A DNA stretch of 64,000 nucleotides from Begonia masoniana (GCA_022432975.1 CM039514.1:6617519-6681518); one strand, 5' to 3'; positions 22,501-34,410 are shown, counted from the stretch's first letter. Translations and numbers: made by a program. Notes: generated from the letters alone by a model not told the origin.

Positions 22501-23066
22501 TACGCCTTTCGGCCAATACGCCTTTCGGCCAATACGCCTTTCAGCCAATACGTCTTTTGACCATACGCCGTACGCCTTTCGGCCAATACGCCTTTCGGCC
22601 AATACGCCTTTCGGCCAATACGCCTTTCGGCCAATACGCCTTTCGGCCAATACGCCTTTCGGCCAATACGCCTTTCGGCCAATACGCCTTTCGGCCAATA
22701 CGCCTTTCGGCCAATACGCCTTTCGGCCAATACGCCTTTCGGCCAATACGCCTTTCGGCCAATACGCCTTTCGGCCAATACGCCTTTCGGCCAATACGCC
22801 TTTCGGCCAATACGCCTTTCGGCCAATACGCCTTTCGGCCAATACGCCTTTCGGCCAATACGCCTTTCGGCCAATACGCCTTTCGGCCAATACGCCTTTC
22901 GGCCAATACGCCTTTCGGCCAATACGCCTTTCGGCCAATACGCCTTTCGGCCAATACGCCTTTCGGCCAATACGCCTTTCGGCCAATACGCCTTTCGGCC
23001 AATACGCCTTTCGGCCAATACGCCTTTCGGCCAATACGCCTTTCGGCCAATACGCCTTTCGGCCAA
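22501..23066 (-). repeat. 16-bp minisatellite, 31 perfect copies plus 4 imperfect
   Basis: Four units at 22501-22564 include a degenerate one, then 31 identical units run from 22571 to 23066. The element-sense unit is TTGGCCGAAAGGCGTA with the GNRA-type hairpin GCC-GAAA-GGC. Perfect uniformity implies recent expansion. Because the unit has no stop in most frames, all frames are open here; none of these frames is a gene. Confidence 0.96.
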
Positions 23067-23076
23067 TACGCTTACA

Positions 23077-23440
23077 ATTTGAAATCGTTCTAAACGTTTA
23101 AAAATGTTAAAACATACCTATCAACTACCAGAACCAAGCATCCTAATATGTCTATACAACCAACAGCCCAAATGTCCCAAATCCTCAAATCTATACATAC
23201 TGTCCCCACGGGTCAGATAAGCTTCGACTGCGCAACACACCACACAAGCCATCCTCCGTCAACTGCCATCACTCCTCAGGTAGAGGGATCTCGTCCTCAC
23301 CTGGCTCTATGTCACCTACACCATACAATACACTATGAGATGAAATCCCAGTAAGCTCTACGTAGATGCAATGCATGCTGTGCGTATGAGTTCAATAAAT
23401 CATGCTTGTTTTCTTTACTATGCAATGCTCAATAGGTGTC
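23077..23440. repeat. Second copy of the 21992-22359 block
   Basis: It starts right after the minisatellite and ends at two residual 16-bp units (23440-23470). Runs of four A are repeatedly three A here, and CACCACCAC is shortened, so the copy either decayed by slippage or is a consensus error. Confidence 0.9.
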
Positions 23441-24753
23441 GGCCAATACGCCTTTCGGCCAATGCTATGCTTTACGTTATCTTTAAAACTCTGTGCGGAA
23501 GTTCATTTTCATGCTTTTCTTTAAAACAAGTGATGCGTGAACAGTTCAATATCTTAAAGTAAACAATCAATAACGTGTACCATCAAGACCGTAAAGCGTA
23601 AACTATAAACCCTAAAACCTAGCTACCCAAACCAAATACAATTAAACAAACGCATCTCCAAAACTCCTCGAGACGACATTCGACGTACGGTGTAGGCCAA
23701 TCGGCCAAAGAAGATCACGAGAACTTACCTCGTGTCCAAAGCAGCTCAAGCTCCGTCCACGAGCGTTGTTTGTCTGAAGCAAACACAATTTCGACGTTAA
23801 AACTAATTTAAGCTTCTAAACGTCCAAATTAATAAAACATTAACTAAAGAATTTCTTAAAGCTCCTAACTTAATTATTCGAAACATATCGATGAACAATT
23901 TACGATAGATAGCTCGAAACTACAATTTACGAGTTTTTTCCTAAAACCCAAAAATTCTAAACATCTAATATTCGTCCATAATCATCTAAATTAGTCCAAT
24001 ACGTTCAATATATACTTAATCACAGTAAACCTATTAATTTTGGACCCTAAATCGCGTTTTAAACCGAAACCCTAAACGAACCTAATTGTTTAAAACTCCG
24101 AAATCATCGAAATAAAAGCTCTAAGATTGTAGGTTCATACCTAGAACGTCGATTGGAGGAGAAAGCGTGAAGAAAAATGAAGCGAACGGAGGTCGGATCG
24201 GAGAGATTAGTCGCGGGCAGGGAGGAGAAGTCGAGGGTTTGCTTCTCTGGAGAACGATTTTCAAATGAAAATCATTAAGGCATTTTGCCTTAAGTAATGT
24301 TAAGTAATTAATAATTAATTAAATGCTAAATGACGATTTTGCCCTTCCTCTAAATTTTCTATTTGTTTCGTCATTCGTTTCTTTAATCGTCCAACGATTC
24401 GACTTTTCCATCTTTCCACATTTTGCCAATAAGTCCAACTTATTATTTGGGATTTAATAAAACTGTCCGTTCGCAAAACGGACCATGTTTTCTATTTTAA
24501 CTAAAACGCCCTTTATATTACGAGAAATGTAATTACTCGGAATATAGCGTTTAATCTCCGAAAATTCTCATAATTTCCTTAAAATTCCTATTAATCGTTA
24601 GGATCGTAATGACGCTTTCTCTTTGTAAAACGAACCTGATTTGACATATTTACAAAAATACCACATATATAATAAAATATGAATATAATATATTAAATCC
24701 AAAAATCCGTACAAGCCGGATATTACATAAATATTGTCTAAGATACTATTACA

Positions 24754-26307
24754 ATGACATTCAACACAAACTCCACACACGTAGAAGGTCAAGCTATTAA
24801 TAGACCTCCTTTTTTTTATGGTAGTGATTATGTATACTGGAAGGCAAGAATGAGAATATTCGTTCAAGCCATGGATTATGAGATCTGGAACTTAATAGAG
24901 AATGGTCCTTTCAAGGCCATGAAGACTGAAAATGAAATCAATATTCATAAAGAGTCTCATGAATTAACAGATTCTAACAAAAGAAATCTGAGTCTAAATG
25001 TCAAGGCAATAAACACTCTGTACTGTGCTCTAAATAGAGATGAATTTAATAGAGTACAAGGGTGTGAGAGCGCTCAAGAGATTTGGCGCCTTTTAGAGAT
25101 CACACACGATGGAACAAATCAAGTGAAAGAGAGCAAACTGAATATGCTTATACATGAGTATGAGCTATTTTCTATGCCTAAGGATGAATCTGTTTCTTCT
25201 ATGTTTACAAGATTTACTAACATAACTAATGGTTTAAAAGCTCTTGGTAAATCCTACTCTAGTGAAGAACAGGTCAGGAAGATTCTCAGATGTCTTCCAA
25301 GAAGTTGGCAGCCGAATGTGACTGCCATTCAGGAAGCAAAGGATCTCAAAGTTCTAAAATTTAAGGAGCTCATTGGATCACTCATGATGCATGAGATCAC
25401 AATGAGGGCAAACGAGAAGGAGGACCTCAAGGAAAAATAGGTCACAAAGAGAAAAGATATTGCTCTGAAAGCCTCATCCAGTAAACAGGAAGTCTCTGAG
25501 GAAGAAGAAGATGATGATGATGATGATATAGCTCTCATCACTAGGAGATTCAGCAAGTTTCTCCGAAGGAAGAAGCTGCAAGGGAGAAGTTTTCCCAGGA
25601 ATGAAAGGCAACCTAAGGACAAGGAGATTACCTGCTTTGGGTGTGGAAAGCCGGGTCACATGAAGGCTGATTGTCCACAAGCTAAAGGCCCCAAGAAATT
25701 TAAAAAGAGGGAAATGAAGGCCACTTGGGATGACAATGAAAGTGATACTTCCTCAGAAGACGAGGAAGTTGCCAATCTGTGCTTCATGACACACGAAGAT
25801 GAGGTAAGTCATTCTTCCTGTGACAGTGATAATGATGAGGGTGATCTAATAGATGCCTTCAGTGACTTAGTTAAACAGTATAATTTGCTCAAAGCTAAAT
25901 ATAATTCTGTGAAGAAAGAAAATGCAAATTTAGTCGATGAGCATGCTAAGAAATATAATCTGCATGTGAGAGAGATAGCTGATCTTAAAAGCAAAAATGA
26001 AGATTTAAATTATATCGTGCTTAAGTTCACAAATGGTACCAAGAACTTAAACATGATGATAGGAAATCAGAGAGCTACTTTTGATAAAGCAGGTTTAGGT
26101 TATGATAAGTTTAATAAAAAGAAAACTTTTAAGAACTTCTTTGTTAAACCAACTACCTGCCATGCTTGTAATGAAATAGGACATAAATCATACGAATGTC
26201 CTTTAAAATTTAGTAATAAATCAAGTGGTAAACTTCAATGGGTTCCTAAGGGAACCAGACCTAACACTAGGACCCAAAAGATTTGGGTACCTAAGAAGAC
26301 CAATTGA
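24754..26307 (+). pseudogene. SIRE-like copy 1 gag
   Basis: Starts at ATG 24754, just after the nested Ty3 element. It has the copia-type gag N-terminus (FYGSDYVYWKARMRIF), the central UBN2-like region (EIWRLLEITHDG, LPRSWQP) and two CCHC knuckles, CFGCGKPGHMKADC (about residues 294-307) and CHACNEIGHKSYEC (about 469-482). An acidic and coiled region lies between them. One TAG at 25438-25440 interrupts the frame where copy 2 has a glutamate codon. The natural TGA is at 26305-26307, before the out-of-frame pol start. Confidence 0.92.
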
Positions 26308-29300
26308 TTACTGTTTTGCAGGTTGAGTGTTCTCCCATAAAGAACCAGTGGTTTCTTAACAGTGGATGCTCAAGGCATATGACGGGAGACTCAACCAAAT
26401 TTGCTTTTGTCAACAAGAAGAAAGGAAATGTCACCTTTGGTGGAAACCAGAAAGGAAAAATTGTTGGTATCGGCAATATAGGTAATCCTTCTAATCCCAT
26501 CATTGAAAATGTTCTTTTAGTAGAAGGATTAAAACACAATCTGCTAAGCATCAGTCAGTTATGTGACAAAGGATATAAAGTGATATTTAAATCAAATGAA
26601 TGTGTGATTAAAGATGTAGCTAATAGTAAAATTATGTTTAAAGGATATAAAAAAGAGAATGTGTATATTATTAATTTAGATATCCTTGAACTTGTTGATG
26701 AAAAGTGTTTTGCTGCTAACTTGCTGGTTGATAGTTGGACTTGGCATAGGAGATTAGGACATGTAGGTATAGATACCTTAGCTAAGATTACTAAGGAGAA
26801 TTTAGTTAGAGGGATTCCCAAGGTATCCTTTGAGAAGGATAAGGTCTGTGAAGCTTGTCAAATGGGCAAGCAGATCAAAAGTTCCTTTGCATTAAAGAAT
26901 GCAATCTCTACTTTTAAACCTCTCCAACTTCTTCACATGGATCTTTTCGGTCCTTCTACTGTAGCCAGTCTAGGAGGTAAATTCTATGCTTTTGTCATTG
27001 TAGATGACTTCTCTAGGTTCACATGGATATTATTTCTGAAGTCAAAGGATGAAACTTTTGATACATTCTCTAGCTTTAGGAAAAGAGTTCAAAATGAAAA
27101 GGAGATCACCATTGTTGCTATTCGTAGTGATCATGGTGGAGAGTTTGAAAATGAGAAATTTGAACTCTTGTGTCTCAAATATGGAATTAAGCACAATTTC
27201 TCTTCCCCTAGAACCCCTCAGCAAAATGGTGTTGTTGAGAGGAAGAATAGATCTCTCCAAGAGCTTGCTAGGACTATGCTTAATGAAAACTTTCTTCCTA
27301 AGTATTTCTGGGCTGAAGCTGTTTCAACAGCTTGTTATGTGCTCAATCGGGTCTTTATAAGACCAATTCTTGAGAAAACACCTTATGAGCTCTAGAATGG
27401 AAAAACTCCTTCTGTCAAATACTTTAGAGCCTTCGGTAGTAAATGTTTCATTCTTAATACTAAGGATAACTTAGGAAAATTCGATTCCAAATCTGATATT
27501 GGAATTTTTCTAGGTTATTCTCTTTCCAGTAAAGCTTATAGAGTGTTCAATAGGAGAACTCTAGTTGTAGAGGAATCTGTTCATGTCAACTTTGATGAGT
27601 CCCCTCAACTCACAATCAATGTGGATGATGATGATTCTTTAGAAAAACATCTAGATTCCCTTTCCCTAGATAAGCCAATAGATACCCTTCAAGAAGAAAA
27701 ATCCCTAGAACCTTCTTCAAATTCTCTAGATATTGTTCCTGTCAATGATGAAAACTCTGCTCGGCCTAGAGATTGGAAGTATGTCAAAAATCATCCCTTA
27801 GATGAAGTCTTAGGTGATCCTTCCTTAGGAGTAAAGACTAGATCCTCTCTTAGGAACCTCTGTGCCAATGTGGCATTCATTTCTCAAGTAGAGCCTAAGA
27901 AATTTGAAGAGGCCGAGAATAATGATAATTGGATTTTGGCTATGCAAGAGGAGTTAAATCAATTTGAAAGGAGCAAGGTATGAGAACTTGTTCCACGGCC
28001 TAAGGATCATCCTATCATTGGAACTAAATGGGTTTACAAGAATAAAATGGATGAAAATGAGATTGTTGTAAGAAACAAGGCTAGACTAGTTGCTAAGGGA
28101 TACTCTCAAGAAGAAGGTATTGATTTTGAGGAATCTTTTGCCCCTGTAGCTAGATTAGAGTCAATTAGAATGTTCTTAGCTTTTGTTTGCTACAAGAACT
28201 TCACACTCTTTCAAATGAATGTAAAGAGTGCATTCTTAAATGGTTACATCACTGAAGAAGTTTATGTTGAGCAACTCTTAGGATTTGAAGTCTTTGATAA
28301 ACCCAATCATGTATGCAAACTTAGAAAGGCTCTTTATGGTTTAAAACAAGCCCCTAAGGCTTAGTATGATAGGTTGAAGAATTTTCTTGTCGAAATGAAA
28401 TTTAAAAAGGGTAATACAGATTCAACTCTATTTACCAAGCAATCAGATAATTACATACTTATAGTTCAAATCTATGTCGATGACATTATTTTTGGATCAA
28501 CTAATGTCACTCTGTGTGATGAATTTTCTTCCCTAATGCAAAGTGAATTTGAAATGAGTATGATGGGGGAGCTAAAATTCTTCCTAGGATTTCAGATCAG
28601 TCAAACTCCTGATGGCATTTTCTTCTGTCAAGAAAAATACATTAAGGAGCTCCTTAAGAAATTTGGTTTAAAATCTGATAAATCTTCTAGAACTCCCATG
28701 AGTACCACAACCAAATTGGACAAAGATGAAAATGAAAAATATGTGGACATTAAGAAATATAGAGGTATGATCGGTTCTCTGTTGTACCTAACAGCTAGCA
28801 GGCCTGATATTCTATTTAGTGTGTGTTTGTGTGCTAGGTTTCAAGGTGCTCCTAAAGAATCTCACTTAAATGTTGTCAAGAGAATATTTAAATATTTGAG
28901 TGGAACTCATGATCTTGGATTGTGGTATCCGAAGGGTACTTCTTTTGATCTCATAGGATACTCAGATTCTGATTATGCTGGGAGTCTAGTTGATAGGAAA
29001 AGCACTAGTGGAACATGTCAATTCCTTGGTGAATCTCTTGTTTCCTGGTACTCCAAGAAGCAAAATTCTGTTGCACTGTCAACTGCTAAAAGTGAATATA
29101 TTGCTGCTGGCAGTTGTTGTGCACAAATGCTTTGGATGAAGCAAACACTGGAAGATTATAATCTTTTCTATGATAGGATTCCTATTCGGTGTGACAACAC
29201 CAGTGCAATAAATATTTCCAAGAATCCAATCCAACATTCTAGAACTAAGCATATCGAGGTTAGGTATCACTTCATCAGAGATCATGTTCAAAGAGGTGAT

Positions 29301-29423
29301 ATTTCTTTAGAATTTGTCAATTCTGTAGATTAATTAGCTGATATCTTTATCAAGCCTTTGGATGAAAAGACCTTCAACAATATTAGAATAAGGCTAGGTC
29401 TCATTCGAGTTGAGAAAAACTGA
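26304..29423 (+). pseudogene. SIRE-like copy 1 pol (protease, integrase, RT, RNase H)
   Basis: Frame begins just past the gag stop in another phase. Protease shows WFLNSGCSRHMTG, where the catalytic aspartate is asparagine. The integrase has the zinc site HRRLGH to CEACQMGKQ and D-D-E segments (HMDLFGP, RSDHGGEFE, VVERKNRSLQE). RT shows [11 protein letters not shown], again with Asp replaced by Asn, and YVDDIIFGS. RNase H shows GYSDSDYAG and TAKSEYIA. Stops are at 27393-27395 (TAG), 27981-27983 (TGA), 28362-28364 (TAG) and 29331-29333 (TAA); the first three replace Trp and the last replaces Gln as judged against copy 2. The natural end is TGA 29421-29423. Confidence 0.94.
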
Positions 29424-29763
29424 GGTTCTTCTTCTGTTGGTAAATTTTGAGTAATAGAGCAGATTGGTCAATGAAGGCATCAAAAGATATGCATCATCCA
29501 TTTACCATCGGAAGATGTATATCTACCGATATGTATCGAAAGATATATTCTTTAATCTGATGACACGTGTCACCCATCGGGCGATATCAGTGTTACTGGT
29601 TTGTCTTCATATATTTGGGCGAAGCCCTAATTTAAACTCACTTGTTTGAAAAGCATCATATTTTTCGCGCTCTTTCGAAAACTCCTGCCCTATCTGTCGT
29701 TTCCTTACTTCCTAATCTTCCTCTCCTTCGAGTTTTCACATCCAGAAAGCTGTTTCATCGATC

Positions 29764-30022
29764 ATGGCATCTTCATTTCGCGCTGTTCAGGAACCAGCTA
29801 AGAAAAAGGCCAAGGCTTCCGTTCGTCAGCCACGAGAACTTTCTCGTGCAACTGAATGGCCGTCTCTCTACTTTCTCAGTCGTGATGCCGAAGCAAGGTA
29901 TCATGATAATTTTAACCATAAATCTCTAATTCCTAGTCGGGGTATTAACTTTGAGGACTTTGATGGCTTGGATTTAGTTGAACCCCTGAAGAGTCTTGGG
30001 GTTATTTGACATTGAATCTTTC
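29764..30022 (+). pseudogene. SIRE-like copy 1 third ORF (env-like position), 5' part
   Basis: Starts at ATG 29764 with a short basic stretch (EPAKKKAKASVRQPRE) followed by WPSLYFLSRDAEARYHDNF. The solo LTR at 30023 splits the frame; one extra G near 29999 also shifts it. The 340 bp between pol and this ORF contain the G-box-like GACACGTGTC and a CATCGGAAGATG motif. The product has no proven function; see the 3' part. Confidence 0.8.
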
Positions 30023-30389
30023 TGTAACGACCCTAAATCTTGTTCCTCAAAATTCCGGTAAAATTTGAACTTAATTATTACCCTCGCCCGTTCTCGCTTA
30101 AATCATTTTCATTTTTCTTTTATTTCATTTTTCATTCGTTCATCATTTGTCCATTCGTTTTCTTTCGTTTCGCTCGTTAGAGAACGGACTCGGGTGTTCA
30201 ATCCATTTTTATTGACATTTAGGATCTAACTTAAACGTACCCAAAATGACTCGTCTAAGGTTTTAATCCTGTAATCTCACTTGTTTATAGACAATTAACC
30301 TCATTCGGCAGAAGACTACTGTGCGTGGAAGACTCGTTACAAGTAAAATTAACCAAAATCTCAAGTTTAACACTAGAAAAAGCACCCTG

Positions 30390-30640
30390 GTCGACCCCCA
30401 GAACTTTCGGTCGACACTTCATAATAGTGGTCGACCCCTAAAAAGGTTCTGGTTTTTGTTTGTACTGAAACAGGTCAACACCTTGCAACAACGGTCGACA
30501 CCTTGTCTGAGGGGTCGACACTTCAAAAACAGTTTTGCTCTCGGGTTGCATTCCTTTGTAAGTTCGGTCGACACCTTGTCTGAGGGGTCGACCACTTGCC
30601 TGGCAAGGTGTCTACCCCTGCAGGCACAGGTCTACCCCTG
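30390..30640. repeat. GGTCGAC repeat cluster in the solo LTR
   Basis: GGTCGAC or GTCGACC occurs about seven times with CACCTTG and CCCCT spacers, including a repeat of CGGTCGACACCTTGTCTGAG. It lies where other chromovirus LTRs here carry different palindrome clusters. Confidence 0.8.
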
Positions 30641-31368
30641 CAAAGACAATTTTTACATTTTGTACATAATCAACACCTCCAATCATCTCCAAACTTAACC
30701 AACTCTACCTTTTCAATATCAATTCCATCACCATCCATAAACCGAACATTCAATCTCATCAAATCCCGACCCATCACCATCCATAAACCGAACATTCAAT
30801 CTCATCAAATCCCGACACAAAACAACATATTCATCTCCAAAATATCCAAACTCATTCCAAATCATCATAATCCATTTCCATTTCATCCAAAACCTACCTC
30901 AAACATCAATACTAAGTCTATTTCATCAAAATGTCATTTTATCCATCAACGTTCGTCTATACATAGCGGAAGCTAACAACATTCGTCAAAATAGGCATCC
31001 TATACATACGTTCACAAACTATCCAAAATAATCATCCAGACCTAAGCATCCTAAAATGAGTTCTATACAATTCATCCAATAACATTGCCCATCAGCCCGT
31101 TTCAACCCAAAATAACCCAAAATACATAACCTACGGCTCCCACGGGTCGAGTTCGCATCAACTACGCTAACCGCTCCCCGAGCATCCTCCTTCAAGCTGC
31201 AGGCTCGTTAGGTGTAGGGAAATCCTCCTCACCTCGTTCTAAAACACCTACACCATAGAAATAAAACGTGAGCTAGAGGCTCAGTAAGTCTATGTGAATG
31301 ACAATGTATGCAATGCATGTGTAGTTCATAAAACCATGATGTTCTTTTATCCTTTTCACCATTTATAC

Positions 31369-31555
31369 CTTTTCGTGTTTCCTTTTTGTTTACCTTTTCG
31401 TTTTTCCTTTTCATTTACCTTTTCGTTTTCCTTTTCGTTTTCCTTTTCGTGTTTCCTTTTCATTTACCTTTTCGTTTTCCTTTTCGTTTACCTTTTCGTT
31501 TACCTTTTCGTTTTTCTTTTCGTTTTTCTTTTCGTTCACCTTTTCATTTACCATG
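31369..31555 (-). repeat. CCTTTTCGTTT-type minisatellite in the solo LTR
   Basis: About 14 imperfect units of 10-13 bp (CCTTTTCGTTTT, CCTTTTCGTTTA, CCTTTTCATTTA). In element sense the core is CGAAAAGG. It is at the same relative place as the GGCCGAAAGGC minisatellites of the other LTRs. Confidence 0.85.
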
Positions 31556-32676
31556 ATGCGTGCATGTGTACAATGACATAACAAATAATAAACTCATACA
31601 TCCAACAACATACATAAAACTAACTACCCAACCTAATTACCCAACACAACAACATCTTCAAAATCCTCGAATCAACAAATTCTTATGGTGTAGGCCAAAT
31701 CGGCCAAGTAATTCAGGAAACTTACCTCGCGTCCCGTGTACACCGAGCTCCTCGTTTTGAGCCTTGTCACCTAAAGCATTTAACAATGTCCTTTGTTAAA
31801 ATCGAACCTAAACATCAAAATTTCGTAAACTAACGAAACTCCTAACTAAAGGAAATTTCCTAAAATTCTAATAAACCTCTCTCGGATATTTCATCGAGCA
31901 ACTTACGCTCACAAATTCCTGAACTCCATTAATGGAGATTTCACAAAGCTCCATTTCTAATTTTTCAAACAAAACGATAACTACATCCATTATTTCACCC
32001 AATAAACGTTAATAAGGTAATTTCTAACGTTTCTTAACAAAATCTGACTATTTTCAACAAAATCTAACAAAACCCTAAATGTTAAAGAACCTAGAAATCG
32101 AGAATCAATGCCCGGAAACACTAGAAACTCACCTAGATTCGCGAGGGGAAGAGAAAACGTGAAGAACTCCTGAAGATTAGAGGAAGAATCGATGGAGAAA
32201 TTGTGAAGGAGCCATGGAGAAGCAAATCGCCAGGGAGGATGCTCTGGAGAATTTCGTTGAAGTGTGGAAGAAGAGGGGCTTTTGCCCTATTTAAAATATT
32301 GACTTGTCAAATGACAAGTTTGCCCTTCGATTTATCTCTCCGTTTATCCTATTGTTCGGCTATCAATTCGTTTTCTCCAAAATTTCCTTATTTCACCAAT
32401 AATTCCAATTTATTCCTAGGGCTCTAATAAAACTTTTCGTTCGTCAAACAGATTTATTTTACTATTTCTACGAATTAAACCTCTACGAGGTCAAAACCAA
32501 AAACTTAAGCATTATATTTCGGTTTGATCTTCTTAAATTCCAGTAATTCCTCTAAAATTTATATTAATTACGAGGATTCCATTAAAACTCTCAGTTTGCA
32601 AAACGGATAAATTTTGATTATTTACAAAATTGCCATTGCGCGTAAAATTAGGAAACCCATAAAATCGGGTGTTACA

Positions 32677-34410
32677 CTTTCTATTATCCCGTTGCCATTA
32701 AAATGTTTTATGCCAATCTTAGCTATCCTTCTGACTTCTCTACTGTTTCGAGCTATGTGTATGGAAAACACATAGTTCTAACATCCCAATCAATCAATGA
32801 GCTGTTGGAAAGCCCCCTTTTGGATTCTCAAGTCAAGTTCTTTGCGTTAGGAAATGAGCCTCCCTTCCTTAACTCTCCTGAGGGTCAACAATTTTATAGG
32901 ACTATTGCTCTTGACCCAAATCTCATCCCTAACCAATTAAAGAGCAAGCACCTCAACATCCAGGCTCGGCTCTTTCATCAGATGATAGGATACAACATCA
33001 TTCCAAAGGGTGGTCACTACGATCAAGTGAGTGGCATGAAACTGTTTGTTCTGTATGCACTCTTCCAAAAGAAACTTTTCAATATGGGATACATTGTGTT
33101 AAGAAGGATGATTCAAAGTGTTTCAACCAGGGCTACATCTCTTCCTTACAATCTGCTTCTCATGAAAATCTTTGAGAAGTTTGCAGTAAAATTTTTAGAG
33201 AAAGATGAGCCTTTCCGTCTTCAACCTTCTAGCTTTTACTCCCTCTCCACTTTGAAGAGAATGGGGATAAAAAAGAATAGACAAGGGGCTTTTGTCTTAG
33301 ATGAGTCTCGCCAAGGCACAGTCTGTCAAGCTAGGGAAGAGGAAACTTATCCTCCAGGAGGAATCTATTAACGAAGGAGGGGATGAATCTGAGATCCCTG
33401 CCTTTGATAATTCACCTTCCACTTCTCAGGTGTCTCGCTCCCACCCACCTCCTCCTCCTGTTCCAAGACATCCTTCCCCCACACATACTTTTGCAGTACC
33501 CTCAGTGCCCCTTCCAGAGGGTCCTCTTCCTCTCCCACCTACACTTATGGTGCCTTCTCTGGCAGCTCCTATCTCTCCAGTAGTCCAAATTACTCCTCCA
33601 CTCCAACCTGCTCCTCAAATCCAAACATCAGCTTCTCCAATCCCAACCTCCTCACCAAACCTCCAAATTGCTCCTCAAACACCCAAAACTTATCAGCGGA
33701 GGGCTTTCATCAGTGAGGATCAGTTCAATGAGCTAATGTCCCGCATAGAAAGCTTAGGAACTACTCTCACTTCAGTTAAGGATCAGATGGATGTGTCCTT
33801 AGATGCCAAGCTCACTAAGAACAGATTAGACATGTGCATGGACCTTGACTCCGTTCAAGACAGGTTCACTCACAGGATGGATAGACTTGAAGGCTCTTTC
33901 TCTCGGGACTTTCAGTCTCTAAAGTCTGACATTCAAGCTCTTCAGCCAGAACCGCCTCGACCTCTTTGTTACTCAGCGGCTTGTTCTGAAGACTTCCTCC
34001 CTCCTATCATCAGGCCTCAGGTTGACCAGAAAGTGAACTTCATGCCTTTGGATTTCCAGGATGCTGAGCTTAAGTTCACTGATCCTTTTGCTTCCCCTGT
34101 CTCCGAGTCCTCTTCTGAGCCTCAAGGGTCAATGGTTGCACATCAGGCTGCTCCTCCGGTAGAGCCTCCACCATGTCTGGATCTGGTGGTATATCGAGGA
34201 CCATTTCAATCTGCTGCTCCTCCGGTAGAGCCTCCACCATCTACTCCCTATATGGATTTGGTAGTATATCAAGGAACATTTCATCCTTCAGCTCCTTCTG
34301 CTCCCACTCCTGATATTGCATCACTCATAGTTCCTTATGTCTTTCCGAACCTTGAAGTGCCTTCTTCGATCATGCAAGAGTTGTGGAAGCGAATTATGGA
34401 TTTAGCTTAA
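32677..34410 (+). pseudogene. SIRE-like copy 1 third ORF, 3' part
   Basis: After the solo LTR the frame resumes (PVAIKMFYANLSYPSD...) and runs to about 33371, then shifts by one frame near 33310 and continues to TAA 34408-34410. The first half is a compact hydrophobic-patterned region (SQSINELL, LFHQMIGYNIIPKGGHYD, LPYNLLLMKIFEKF) seen also in copy 2. The second half is proline/serine-rich, then has heptad-like stretches (about 33700-33960) suggestive of a coiled coil. This place after pol is called env-like in SIRE elements. I see no clear signal peptide or transmembrane anchor, so an envelope role is not supported. Confidence 0.8.

Larger units (their letters stand above)
14029..24727 (-). 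mobile_element. Ty3/gypsy chromovirus (Tekay/Del-like), complete, nested in SIRE-like copy 1
   Basis: TAAAT at 14024-14028 and 24728-24732 flanks the element. On the minus strand the order is 5' LTR (24727-21258), primer site (21252-21241), gag-protease (21092-19533), pol (19532-16610), purine tract and 3' LTR (16569-14029). The two LTRs are very alike except that the 5' LTR is 929 bp longer through minisatellite growth and a 365-bp duplication. It sits between the primer site and gag of the host copia element. Coding is broken by five stops and one frameshift. Confidence 0.95.
21258..24727 (-). repeat. 5' LTR of the nested Ty3 element (3470 bp, expanded)
   Basis: Same ends as the 14029-16569 LTR. 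The extra length comes from the expanded 16-bp minisatellite (22501-23066), a duplicated block (21992-22359 repeated as 23077-23440) and a longer GATCGCTGC cluster (21495-21690). Confidence 0.93.
30023..32676 (-). mobile_element. Solo LTR of a Ty3 chromovirus-like element (2654 bp)
   Basis: CTTTC at 30018-30022 and 32677-32681 flanks it. Minus-strand ends are TGTAACACCCG and GGGTCGTTACA. No internal region remains, so it arose by recombination between two LTRs. It shares layout with the LTRs of the nested Ty3 element (leader near the left end, ATGAGATG-like and CACCTACACCAT blocks, a minisatellite, then a palindrome cluster) but little direct sequence. Confidence 0.92.

Noticed and set aside
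22431..23101. Several 170-211 residue ORFs of repeated FGQYAFRPIRLSANTP or AERRIGRKAYWPKGVL on both strands
   Set aside because: They are translations of a 16-bp minisatellite that has no stop in most frames. Three units make 48 bp, so each frame repeats every 16 residues. No gene features surround them.
30321..31760. ORFs within the solo LTR 30023-32676
   Set aside because: They overlap LTR repeats (GGTCGAC cluster, CCTTTTCGTTT minisatellite) and are on the wrong strand for the element; no domain seen.
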